Origin: an uncultured Oscillospiraceae bacterium
GTDB lineage: Bacteria; Bacillota; Clostridia; Oscillospirales; Oscillospiraceae
Assembly (NCBI GenBank): GCA_944385435.1
Contig: CALWXG010000019.1
Coordinates: forward strand, 1 to 39,936
DNA: 39,936 nucleotides
Direction of reading: 5' to 3'
In this document: one piece after another, positions 1-6,911 of the stretch
Numbering within the stretch: position 1 is the stretch's first letter
How the letters are laid out: each line of letters starts with the position of its first letter
Notes under the pieces: model-generated
The model's database searches: none
What the model was told of the DNA's origin: nothing
Seen by the model: the letters and a program-made list of their open reading frames with translations, nothing else
Position numbers and translations under genes: made by a program

Positions 1-2291
1 TGTTCGCCGGCAACGAGACCACCCCCGCCGACGACGAGGCCTTCCGCATCTGGAACGAGGAGATCGGCATCCCCGCCCAGCGCATCTTCAAGTTCGGCAA
101 GGAGGACAACTTCTGGGAGCACGGCTCCGGCCCCTGCGGCCCCTGCTCCGAGATCTACTACGACCGGGGCCCCGAGTGGGGCTGCGGCAAGCCCGGCTGC
201 ACCGTGGGCTGCGACTGCGACCGGTATATCGAGGTGTGGAACATCGTCTTCTCCCAGTTCGACAACGACGGCGAGGGCCACTACACCGAGCTCAAGCAGA
301 AGAACATCGACACCGGCATGGGCCTGGAGCGCCTGGCCTGCGTGTGCCAGAAGGTGCCCTCCCTGTTTGACGTGGACACGGTGATGAACATCACCCACAA
401 GGTCACCGAGCTCACCGGGGCCTCCTACGGCCAGAGCCACGGTGTGGACGTGTCCCTGCGGGTCATCACCGACCACATCCGCTCCGCCACCTTTATGATC
501 TGCGACGGCGTGCTCCCCTCCAACGAGGGCCGGGGCTATGTGCTGCGCCGCCTGCTGCGCCGGGCCGCCCGCCACGGCAAGCTGCTGGGGGTGAACGAGC
601 CCTTCCTGTACAAGGTGTGCGACACCGTCATCCACGAGAACGAGGGCCACTACCCCGAGCTGCGGGAGCGCCAGGACTATATCACCAAGGTCATCCGGGT
701 GGAGGAGGAGAACTTTGCCAAGACCATCGACGGCGGCCTGCGCATCTTCAACGACATGCTCTCCGGCCACAAGGCCAAGGGGGAGCAGGTGTTCTCCGGC
801 GCCGACGCCTTCAAGCTCTATGACACCTACGGCTTCCCCATCGACCTGACCATGGAGATGGTGGCCGAGCAGGGCATGGAGGTGGACGAGGACGGCTTCC
901 ACCAGCTCATGGAGGAGCAGCGCCAGCGGGCCCGGAAGGCCCGGGAGGCCCTGGGTGACCTGGGCTGGGCCGGCGTGGAGTTCGGCAAGGACGTGCCCGA
1001 GACCGAATTTGTGGGCTATACCGAGAACACCATCACCGGCGCCAAGGTGGTGGCTCTGGTGGTGGAAAACGAGCAGGCCGAGGAGCTCATGCCCGGCGTG
1101 GAGGGCATCGTGGTGCTGGACAAGACCCCCTTCTACGCCGAGATGGGCGGCCAGGTGGCCGACCACGGCACCATCGCCGTCAGCGGGGAGAGCGGCTGCC
1201 TGTTCCAGGTGACCGACGTGCAGAAGAACAAGGGCGGCAAGTATATGCACTACGGCAAGGTGACCGAGGGCGTCCTCAAGCTGGGGGACACCGTCACCGC
1301 CGCCATCGACCAGGACCGCCGGAAGGCGGTCATGCGGGCCCACTCCGCCACCCACCTGCTGGACAAGGCCCTGCGCACCGTGCTGGGTGACCACGTCCAC
1401 CAGGCCGGCTCCCTGGTGGAGGCCGACCGGCTGCGCTTTGACTTTACCCACTTCTCCGCCATGACCGCCCAGGAACTGGGGGAGGTCAACCGCATCGTCA
1501 ACGAGGCCATCCTGGAGGGATACGACATCCAGACCAAAATGCTGCCCATTGAAGAGGCCAAAAAGACCGGGGCCATCGCCCTGTTCGGCGAGAAATACGG
1601 CGACACGGTCCGGGTGGTGGACATGGGCGACGGATACTCTGTGGAGTTCTGCGGCGGCACCCATCTGGACAACACCGCCAAAGTGGGTGTGTTCCACATC
1701 CAGAGCGAGTTCTCCGTGGCCAGCGGCGTGCGCCGGATTGAGGCCACCACCGGCCGGGTCTCCCTGGAGGTAATGAACCATAACCAGGATCTGATCTTCC
1801 AGACTGCCGCAGTGCTGAAGACCAAGCCCGGTGAGCTGCGGGAGCGGGCTGAGTCCATCATGGGCGAGATCAAGCAGCTGCATCAGACAGTGGAGCATTT
1901 CAAGGCCCGGGAGGCGGTAAGCGAGGCTGAGCGGTTCCTGTTCTCCGCCCATGATCTGGGTGGTTTGAAGGTGCTCACCGCTGTGGTGCCTGACGCCGAC
2001 GGCGATCGCCTGCGGAAGATGGGCGACTTCCTCCGGGACAAGGACAGCACGGTAGTGGCGGTTCTGGCGGCGGTGAACGGCGGCAAGATCACCTTCCTGG
2101 CCGCCTGCGGCAAGGACGCGGTGGCCAAGGGCGTCAAGGCCGGCGATATCATCAAGGCCGTGGCTCCCATCTGCGGCGGCAAGGGCGGCGGCAAGCCCGA
2201 CTCCGCCATGGGCGGCGGCTCTGATGTACTGAAGCTGGACAATGCCCTGGCAACGGTGGACGATTTCGTGTCCCAGAAACTTGGACTGTAA
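1..2291 (+). CDS. alaS: Alanyl-tRNA synthetase, 5' end cut by the window
   Basis: Charges tRNA-Ala with alanine and hydrolyses mischarged Ser/Gly-tRNA-Ala in the cytoplasm. The open frame runs from base 3 with no stop, so the start codon and the first part of the class II catalytic core lie outside the window. About 763 codons of a family usually near 870-880 residues are present. Visible are the rest of the catalytic domain, the editing-domain zinc motif HSATH (about 1341-1355), the partner motif CGGTH (about 1650), and a C-terminal DHHA1 segment with a glycine-rich GGKGGGKPD stretch (about 2176-2205). It ends with TAA. A small-gene cluster follows on the same strand after a 27-base gap. Identity is secure. 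Confidence 0.98.
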   Translation, partial: FAGNETTPADDEAFRIWNEEIGIPAQRIFKFGKEDNFWEHGSGPCGPCSEIYYDRGPEWGCGKPGCTVGCDCDRYIEVWNIVFSQFDNDGEGHYTELKQKNIDTGMGLERLACVCQKVPSLFDVDTVMNITHKVTELTGASYGQSHGVDVSLRVITDHIRSATFMICDGVLPSNEGRGYVLRRLLRRAARHGKLLGVNEPFLYKVCDTVIHENEGHYPELRERQDYITKVIRVEEENFAKTIDGGLRIFNDMLSGHKAKGEQVFSGADAFKLYDTYGFPIDLTMEMVAEQGMEVDEDGFHQLMEEQRQRARKAREALGDLGWAGVEFGKDVPETEFVGYTENTITGAKVVALVVENEQAEELMPGVEGIVVLDKTPFYAEMGGQVADHGTIAVSGESGCLFQVTDVQKNKGGKYMHYGKVTEGVLKLGDTVTAAIDQDRRKAVMRAHSATHLLDKALRTVLGDHVHQAGSLVEADRLRFDFTHFSAMTAQELGEVNRIVNEAILEGYDIQTKMLPIEEAKKTGAIALFGEKYGDTVRVVDMGDGYSVEFCGGTHLDNTAKVGVFHIQSEFSVASGVRRIEATTGRVSLEVMNHNQDLIFQTAAVLKTKPGELRERAESIMGEIKQLHQTVEHFKAREAVSEAERFLFSAHDLGGLKVLTAVVPDADGDRLRKMGDFLRDKDSTVVAVLAAVNGGKITFLAACGKDAVAKGVKAGDIIKAVAPICGGKGGGKPDSAMGGGSDVLKLDNALATVDDFVSQKLGL

Positions 2292-2318
2292 GTTCAGTCT
2301 GTCAGAAGGAGAAGAGAC

Positions 2319-2855
2319 ATGTCGACCCGGGATGATCTGGCGCGGTTCGCCGCTCTGCCCATCGACCATGAAGCCATCGGCCTGATGGAGCCCGGTGTGC
2401 CGCAGGAGCCCTATTTTTGCGACCCGGTGGACCGGGAGGATGTGGGCCGGCTGGGCTGTGACGGCATTCACTTCATCCTCCTGCCGGGGGATGAGCGGGT
2501 GTTCTGCGTGGACCCCGCCATGGGGGAGCCGGGGACCTATGTGCTGCCGGTAGCGGAGGACTTCCGGCAGTTCCTGTCCTTCGTCTTGTTCTGCGGCGGT
2601 GCCAGCCCCATCGCCCAGATCTGGTGGCTTTCCCGGAGCCGGTTCGACGCGCTGCTGACGGAGGACCGCCGGACAGCGTGGCCGGAGCGGGATGCGGCCC
2701 TGGGGGCCGTCTCCGCCGCCTTTGGCCTGGAGGCCGCCGACCCCTATGAGGCGGTGAAGGAGCTGCAGGCAGGCTTCAACCCGACCTGCCTGCGCTTCGC
2801 CGCGGAATACTATGATACCCTGGGCCTGGAGGGCCCGGAACAGGAGGAGCCATGA
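2319..2855 (+). CDS. Conserved hypothetical protein, 178 aa
   Basis: Function not recognised. It is a soluble, acidic protein with no signal peptide or obvious membrane segment. The centre carries a compact alpha/beta-looking stretch (FILLPGDERVFCVDP, then an aromatic QIWWLSRSRF segment), and the C-terminus ends in Glu/Pro. The ATG start is preceded by an AGAAGGAG ribosome binding site. The stop overlaps the start of the next gene (ATGA), so the two are probably translationally coupled. It lies directly downstream of alaS and may be cotranscribed with it. A loose resemblance to SUKH/SMI1-type folds was considered, but nothing diagnostic is visible. Confidence 0.8.
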   Translation: MSTRDDLARFAALPIDHEAIGLMEPGVPQEPYFCDPVDREDVGRLGCDGIHFILLPGDERVFCVDPAMGEPGTYVLPVAEDFRQFLSFVLFCGGASPIAQIWWLSRSRFDALLTEDRRTAWPERDAALGAVSAAFGLEAADPYEAVKELQAGFNPTCLRFAAEYYDTLGLEGPEQEEP

Positions 2856-3025
2856 TCCCACAGGACCCTGTCATCCTGCTGAGCTTTGTGAATACCAAGC
2901 TCAGGGATGAATATCCCAGCCTGGATGAGCTGTGCGCCAGCCTGGGAGAGAACCGGGCGGCGCTGGAGGCAAAATTGGCCGCCATCGGCTATGTCTATGA
3001 CCCTGCGGCCAACCAGTTCCGCTGA
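2852..3025 (+). CDS. DUF4250 family small protein, 57 aa
   Basis: A short gene starting with the ATGA overlap at the end of the preceding gene. The product begins MIPQDPVILLSFVNTKLRD and continues with a YPSLDELC segment, ending IGYVYDPAANQF-R. This matches the DUF4250 family of roughly 55-60 residue cytoplasmic proteins of Clostridia. The function of the family is unknown. The full length fits the family and the stop is TGA. A start codon overlapping its neighbour and the shared strand argue for coupled expression with the 178-aa protein. Recognition rests on the N-terminal MIPxDPxxLLSxVNTKLRD pattern. Confidence 0.88.
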   Translation: MIPQDPVILLSFVNTKLRDEYPSLDELCASLGENRAALEAKLAAIGYVYDPAANQFR

Positions 3026-3040
3026 TGGAGAGGAAAACGT

Positions 3041-3385
3041 ATGAACAAAGTCAAAATCACGGTTTTGAAAACTACTTTGGATGAGGAGCTGGCCCGGGAA
3101 TATGGGGCTGCGGGGCTGGGGCCCTGCCCCATGCTGAAGGCGGGCCAGGTATTCTATGCCGACTACGCCAAGCCGGAGGGACTGTGCGACGAGGCTTGGA
3201 AGGCCATCTACCAGTATGTGTTTGCCCTGGCCCACGGGACGGGGGAAAACCTGTTCTACTACGGAGACTGGATCCGCACCCCCGGGGTGGCCATCTGCTC
3301 CTGCAACGACGGTCTGCGGCCGGTGATCTTCAAGCTGGAGGCCACCGACGAGCCCTCGGTGATCGACTACACCCCGGTGCGGTGA
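3041..3385 (+). CDS. TIGR04076 family protein, 114 aa
   Basis: A small cytoplasmic protein of unknown function. Its sequence closely follows the TIGR04076 pattern: an N-terminal KVKITVLKT strand, a GLGPCPMLKAGQ segment with a conserved Cys, and a C-terminal PGVAICSCNDGLRPVIFKLE block with a second conserved Cys pair. The conserved cysteines suggest metal or redox chemistry, but this is not established. A GAGAGG ribosome binding site precedes the ATG. It sits 15 bases after the DUF4250 gene and 14 bases before the cupin gene, so an operon is likely. The family often occurs near small redox or cupin proteins in anaerobes (inference). Confidence 0.88.
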   Translation: MNKVKITVLKTTLDEELAREYGAAGLGPCPMLKAGQVFYADYAKPEGLCDEAWKAIYQYVFALAHGTGENLFYYGDWIRTPGVAICSCNDGLRPVIFKLEATDEPSVIDYTPVR

Positions 3386-3399
3386 GAGGAGGAAAACGC

Positions 3400-3729
3400 A
3401 TGAAAGTGGAATTTTCCCAGCTGGAAGAGACGGTGATCCCCAACTTCATGGGGGGTGAAGGGCATATCCGGGCCCGGATGCGGGTGGACAGCAACGGTAA
3501 GATCATGCGCGGGAGCCTGGAGCCTGGGGCGTCCATCGGTCTGCACACCCATACCACCAGCAGTGAGATCATCTATATTCTGTCCGGAACGGGCAAGGCT
3601 CTGTACGACGACGGGGTGGATCTGCTGGCCATCGGCGACTGCCACTACTGCCCCAAGGGTCACAGCCACAGCCTCATCAACGATGGGACGGAGCCGCTGG
3701 AGTTCTTCGCGGTGGTCCCTGAGCAATAG
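3400..3729 (+). CDS. Single-domain cupin protein, 109 aa
   Basis: A small beta-barrel metal-binding protein. Cupin motif 1 is seen around residues 43-63, with His49, His51 and Glu56 as candidate metal ligands. Motif 2 is around residues 79-94 (PKGHSHSLIN), with His90 as the fourth ligand. The length is normal for a single-domain cupin. A GGAGGAAAA ribosome binding site precedes ATG 3400, and this start matches the family better than an upstream in-frame one that would read through the previous gene. The substrate cannot be told from sequence; proteins of this type include isomerases, dioxygenases and sugar or small-molecule sensors. It is flanked by the TIGR04076 and HIT genes. Confidence 0.88.
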   Translation: MKVEFSQLEETVIPNFMGGEGHIRARMRVDSNGKIMRGSLEPGASIGLHTHTTSSEIIYILSGTGKALYDDGVDLLAIGDCHYCPKGHSHSLINDGTEPLEFFAVVPEQ

Positions 3730-3755
3730 CATCCAATACCAAGGAGGGAAACCAC

Positions 3756-4094
3756 ATGTCCGACTGCTTATTCTGCAAGATTGCCAACGGGGAGATCCCG
3801 TCCAACAAGGTGTATGAGGACGACACCGTCTTCGCCTTTTACGACATTGACCCCCAGGCGCCCACCCACTTCCTGGTGATCCCCAAGGCCCACATCGGCT
3901 CCTGCGGAGAGATCACGGCAGAGAACGCCCCGGTGGTGGCCCACTGCTTTGAGGTTATCTCCCAGGTCACCAAGGGACTGGGCATCACCGACTTCCGGGT
4001 GGTGTCCAACTGCGGCGAGCAGGCCGGCCAGAGCGTGCCCCACCTGCACTTCCACGTGCTGGCGGGACGGGATATGACCTGGCCGCCGGGCTGA
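3756..4094 (+). CDS. hinT: HIT family nucleotide hydrolase (HinT-like)
   Basis: A purine nucleoside phosphoramidase-type HIT protein of 112 residues, the family's normal length. The histidine triad HLHFHVL is at residues 96-102, with His98 and His100 as the catalytic pair. The N-terminal CLFCKIANGEIP segment, typical of bacterial HinT, carries two Cys of a possible structural site. Such enzymes hydrolyse AMP-lysine or aminoacyl-AMP type substrates, which makes the linkage to alaS suggestive but unproven. An AAGGAGG ribosome binding site precedes the ATG. It is the last gene before a strong terminator, so it closes the alaS-proximal cluster. Confidence 0.95.
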   Translation: MSDCLFCKIANGEIPSNKVYEDDTVFAFYDIDPQAPTHFLVIPKAHIGSCGEITAENAPVVAHCFEVISQVTKGLGITDFRVVSNCGEQAGQSVPHLHFHVLAGRDMTWPPG

Positions 4095-4115
4095 TGACAA
4101 CAGAATCGAAACAGG

Positions 4116-4146
4116 GCCCCGGCGCATCTGCGCCGGGGCTGCCTTT
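4116..4146 (+). terminator. Intrinsic terminator after hinT
   Basis: Perfect inverted repeat GCCCCGGCGCA (4116-4126) and TGCGCCGGGGC (4129-4139), followed by a short T-rich run (TGCCTTTTG). It separates the alaS-proximal cluster from sdpR. Confidence 0.85.
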
Positions 4147-4164
4147 TGTCCGGATGACAGGTAC

Positions 4165-4192
4165 TTGACATATTTAGCTAAATAGCTATAAT
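4165..4192 (+). promoter_or_regulatory. sdpRI promoter with palindromic operator in the spacer
   Basis: The -35 box TTGACA (4165-4170) and -10 box TATAAT (4187-4192) are both full consensus, with a 16-base spacer. The spacer holds a perfect 14-bp palindrome TATTTAGCTAAATA (4171-4184). ArsR/SdpR-type repressors bind such palindromes, so this is the likely autorepression site of the SdpR-like protein encoded 34 bases downstream. Confidence 0.85.
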
Positions 4193-4225
4193 AGAAATAT
4201 CAAGGCAGCAAAGGAGGAACACATC

Positions 4226-4516
4226 GTGAAGGACGACTTTTTCCAGGCCCTGTCTCACCCCTGCCGCCGGGAGATCATCCGGTTGCTGAAGTGGCGGGAT
4301 CTGAGCGCGGGAGAGATCGCCGGCCATTTCGACATCGCCCAGCCCACAGTGTCCCGGCATCTGGACGTGCTTAAGAACGCCGGCATCGTCACCAGTCGCC
4401 GCCGGGCCAACCAGGTCATCTACTCCCTGGACCTGACCGCGGTACAGGGGATGCTGGTGGAGATCCTGGACTTGCTGGGCAGAGGAGAGGGGGAGCGCCG
4501 TGAGTCTGAGGCATAA
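4226..4516 (+). CDS. sdpR: SdpR-like ArsR-family transcriptional repressor
   Basis: A 96-aa winged-helix regulator. The N-terminus FFQALSHPCRREIIRLL and the recognition region DIAQPTVSRHLDVLKNAGIV (about residues 35-54) are the hallmark of the SdpR/ArsR autorepressor group. The metal-binding Cys motifs of classical ArsR are absent. The start is GTG at 4226, positioned by AGGAGG at 4212-4217. The gene overlaps the downstream sdpI-like gene by 17 bases. In Bacillus subtilis SdpR represses the sdpRI operon and is titrated by membrane SdpI when the SdpC toxin is bound. The same circuit is likely here, with the palindrome in the promoter as operator. No sdpC-like toxin gene is in the window. Confidence 0.88.
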   Translation: MKDDFFQALSHPCRREIIRLLKWRDLSAGEIAGHFDIAQPTVSRHLDVLKNAGIVTSRRRANQVIYSLDLTAVQGMLVEILDLLGRGEGERRESEA

Positions 4517-5099
4517 GCGCTGGGTGCTGTTCCTGGGCAGCCTGGCCTTTATGGCCGCCGCCCTTCTCCTGCCGGGAGAGCAGAGCAAACTGGCAGCGCT
4601 GGTCCTGGGAGCGGTAGCCCTGCTGATCTTCTTATATTGTAATATGGGGGAGCTGACCCAGGTGGAGGCGGACAGCCCCCGGCTGGGGCTGTTGAAGCAG
4701 ACGGTGATCTTCTCTTTTGTGTTTCTGGCTCTGGCTATGGGGGCGGTGTGGCTGGTCAAGACGAATCATGTGAGCCAGCGCCAGGAGGAACTGCTGACGG
4801 CTGGGCTGGTATGCGTTCTGGTGTTGTATATCGGGAATGTCTCTCCCCGTCTGCCCTTCAACCGTTACGTGGGTTTCCGCCTGCCCTGGACGGTGGCGGA
4901 CGAGGACACTTGGGTCCTGTGCCACCGGCTGATCGGCTGTCTGACCCTGCCGGTTGTGGTGCTCTACATCGCGGCCGTTCTGACCCTGCCAGGAAGGATT
5001 GTCCAGGTGAGTGTCGGACTGGTGCTGGTGGTATGGATGGGGATACCCGGAGTGTTGTCTGGCCTATTCTATCACCGGAAGTTCCGTCCCAAGGCCTGA
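4500..5099 (+). CDS. sdpI: SdpI family membrane protein
   Basis: A 199-aa polytopic membrane protein with about six hydrophobic segments. The diagnostic SdpI signature is near residues 119-133 (FNRYVGFRLPWTVAD, then DTWVLCHRLIG), equivalent to the IGxRxPWT...W..TH motif. SdpI proteins act as immunity proteins and signal transducers against SdpC-type killing factors, sequestering the SdpR repressor at the membrane. The start is GTG 4500, inside the end of sdpR, which implies translational coupling. The C-terminus is short and basic (FYHRKFRPKA). A GC-rich inverted repeat follows at about 5103-5128. Family assignment is firm; the identity of the toxin sensed is unknown. Confidence 0.88.
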   Translation: MSLRHKRWVLFLGSLAFMAAALLLPGEQSKLAALVLGAVALLIFLYCNMGELTQVEADSPRLGLLKQTVIFSFVFLALAMGAVWLVKTNHVSQRQEELLTAGLVCVLVLYIGNVSPRLPFNRYVGFRLPWTVADEDTWVLCHRLIGCLTLPVVVLYIAAVLTLPGRIVQVSVGLVLVVWMGIPGVLSGLFYHRKFRPKA

Positions 5100-5132
5100 A
5101 ATGCCGCCCTGGGCAGTGCCCCGGGCGGCTGT

Positions 5133-5187
5133 ATCGGTCAGACAGGTTGTTTCTGCTGGCGCTTCAGATGGTGTTTCCAGGTGTGGA
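5133..5187 (-). pseudogene. Relic of the acetyltransferase 3' end
   Basis: On the minus strand this stretch encodes HTWKHHLKRQQKQPV followed by TGA. That is almost the C-terminus of the acetyltransferase at 13812-14363 (HTWEQYLKRQQKQPV, stop). By eye the 55 bases 5133-5187 align without gaps to 13807-13861 with about 48 identities, including the stop codon and about five bases beyond it. No start or hexapeptide repeats are present, so it is a fragment, either a duplication relic or a copy of a dispersed repeat. It lies between convergent sdpI and purF. Confidence 0.7.
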
Positions 5188-5191
5188 GGGA

Positions 5192-5224
5192 CAAGAGCGC
5201 TGCGGCATGGCCGCAGCGCTCTTG
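5192..5224. terminator. 15-bp perfect inverted repeat between sdpI and purF
   Basis: CAAGAGCGCTGCGGC (5192-5206) pairs perfectly with 5210-5224, with a 3-base loop. It lies between two convergent genes and is probably a transcription end structure for purF and/or sdpI. No clear T-run follows on either strand, so a role as an RNA 3'-end stabiliser is equally possible. Confidence 0.5.
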
Positions 5225-5279
5225 AGGAACATGACGGTTGTGCCATCCCGGTGGACAGGAAAAGGTTTGGCAGGCCGCC

Positions 5280-6644
5280 TCAGAGACGGATGGGGTAGGT
5301 GCCGGTGAAGCACCCATCGCAGAAACCGCAGGCGGCGTCCGGGGCAATCTGGTGCAGTACCTCCAGGGGCAGAAAACCCAGGCTGTCTGCGCCGATGAGA
5401 GCCCGGATCTCCTCCGGGGAGCGGCCATGGGCGATCAGATGCTCCCGGTCCGGGATGTCTGTCCCGAAGTAGCAGGGTGCGATGAAGGGGGGCGCGGACA
5501 CCCGCAGATGGACCTGGGCAGCGCCGGCCTCCCGCAGCAGGGCCACGATCTGGCGGGAGGTGGTGCCCCGAACGATGGAGTCGTCGATCATCACCACCCG
5601 CTTTCCCTCCACGCAGCTGCGCAGCGCGCCCAGCTTGATGCGCACCGCCTGTTCCCGGCTGCGCTGATCCGGTGTGATGAAGGTGCGGCCGATATAGCGG
5701 TTCTTCACCAGTCCCACCCCATAGGGGATGCCCGATTCCTCCGCATAGCCCATGGCCGCGTCCAGGCCGGAGTCCGGCACGCCGATGACCACGTCCGCCT
5801 CCACCGGCCAGGCCCGGGCCAGCAGTTGGCCTGCCCGCCGCCGGGCCTCGTGGACGGACTGGCCGCAGAGCACGGAGTCCGGTCGGGCGAAATAGATGTA
5901 CTCGAAGATGCACATATGGCTGGCGGCGTGCTCGCAGTTTTCCCGGATGGAGGTGATCTGCCCGTTCTCCACGGCCACCACCTCGCCGGGGTCCAGCTCC
6001 CGGACGAACTGTGCCCCCACCGCGCTCAAAGCGCAGCTCTCCGAGGCGAACAGCACGGCCTCCCCCCGCCGGCCCATGCACAGGGGGCGGAAGCCCCAGG
6101 GGTCCCGGGCGGCGATGAGCTTTTGCGGAGACATGACCAGCAGGGACCAGGCTCCGCGCAGACTCTTCGTGGCCTGGCAGACCGCCTCCTCCACGCTGCC
6201 GCACCGCAGCCGCTCCTGGGCAATGGCGTAGGCGATGAGCTCTGAGTCGGTGGTGGTCTGGAAGATGGCCCCCCGGTACTCGAAGGCGGTGCGCAGCTGC
6301 CTGGTGTTGACCAGATTCCCGTTGTGGGCCACCGCCAGGGTTCCCTTCACATAGTTCAGGGTCAGGGGCTGGGCATTCTCCCGCCGGGTATCCCCTGTGG
6401 TGGAGTAGCGCACATGGCCCAGGGCCATGGTGCCCCCCAGCCGGTCCAGAAGTTCCGGTGTAAAGACCTCCCCCACCAGACCCACATCCTTGTGGAAGGA
6501 GAGCTCCCGGTCGTGGATGGCGGCGATGCCGCAGGCCTCCTGTCCCCGATGCTGGAGGGCATACAGGCCGTAATAGACGGTGCGGGCGCAGTCCCCGGCC
6601 GGGTCCCAGATGCCGAACACACCGCACTCCTCGTGGATGGACAA
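5280..6644 (-). CDS. purF: Amidophosphoribosyltransferase (Fe-S type)
   Basis: First step of de novo purine synthesis: glutamine plus PRPP gives 5-phosphoribosylamine. The protein has 454 residues. The N-terminal Ntn glutaminase begins after a short propeptide, with Cys7 (EECGVFG) as the predicted catalytic residue after processing. The PRPP-binding motif VMIDDSIVRGTTS is at about residues 351-363. Cys245, Cys391, Cys442 and Cys445 match the 4Fe-4S ligand arrangement of the Bacillus-type enzyme. The start is TTG 6644 with a GGGGGAG site just upstream, and it gives the canonical short leader before Cys7. It stands alone, away from other pur genes, downstream of amtB and after a leader with hairpins. 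Confidence 0.97.
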   Translation of the reverse strand: MSIHEECGVFGIWDPAGDCARTVYYGLYALQHRGQEACGIAAIHDRELSFHKDVGLVGEVFTPELLDRLGGTMALGHVRYSTTGDTRRENAQPLTLNYVKGTLAVAHNGNLVNTRQLRTAFEYRGAIFQTTTDSELIAYAIAQERLRCGSVEEAVCQATKSLRGAWSLLVMSPQKLIAARDPWGFRPLCMGRRGEAVLFASESCALSAVGAQFVRELDPGEVVAVENGQITSIRENCEHAASHMCIFEYIYFARPDSVLCGQSVHEARRRAGQLLARAWPVEADVVIGVPDSGLDAAMGYAEESGIPYGVGLVKNRYIGRTFITPDQRSREQAVRIKLGALRSCVEGKRVVMIDDSIVRGTTSRQIVALLREAGAAQVHLRVSAPPFIAPCYFGTDIPDREHLIAHGRSPEEIRALIGADSLGFLPLEVLHQIAPDAACGFCDGCFTGTYPIRL

Positions 6645-6664
6645 AACAATCTCCCCCTGTTCCC

Positions 6665-6719
6665 AAAAAACGCAGGGCGCCGCAGCGTTCCTGCTGACAG
6701 CGAAGCTGTTGTCCTGCGT
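6665..6719 (-). promoter_or_regulatory. Hairpin and U-run in the purF leader, possible attenuator
   Basis: Reading the minus strand towards purF, ACGCAGG (6719-6713) can pair with CCTGCGT (6676-6670), directly followed by a T-run (6670-6665). Inside the loop is a stable UUCG-capped hairpin (ACAGC-TTCG-CTGT, 6709-6697). The element ends about 20 bases before the purF start. It looks like an intrinsic terminator used as an attenuator, but no competing antiterminator was worked out. Confidence 0.4.
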
Positions 6720-6911
6720 CCGCCGCCTCTTTATAGTTGCAAGCGGCCAGGATGGCCGGTTTCAGAAAGCCGGTGTCAGAGTTTCCGACCAAAGGTGCAG
6801 AGCGGCCGTTCCTTCCGTCTGCAGGACAAAATAATCCGGCCTGGCTGACAACCTGCGGCCCGGAGCCCGCATCGGTGGGCGCCGGGCCTTGGTGTATGCC
6901 TGTTCAGACGG

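Noticed and set aside
2319-2855. SUKH/SMI1-type immunity protein
   Set aside because: Only vague similarity in size and aromatic content; no toxin gene nearby and no diagnostic motif.
5164-6792. A 542-codon minus-strand open frame over purF in another phase
   Set aside because: purF is intact in the neighbouring phase, and this frame has a shadow-like Gly/Arg/His composition.
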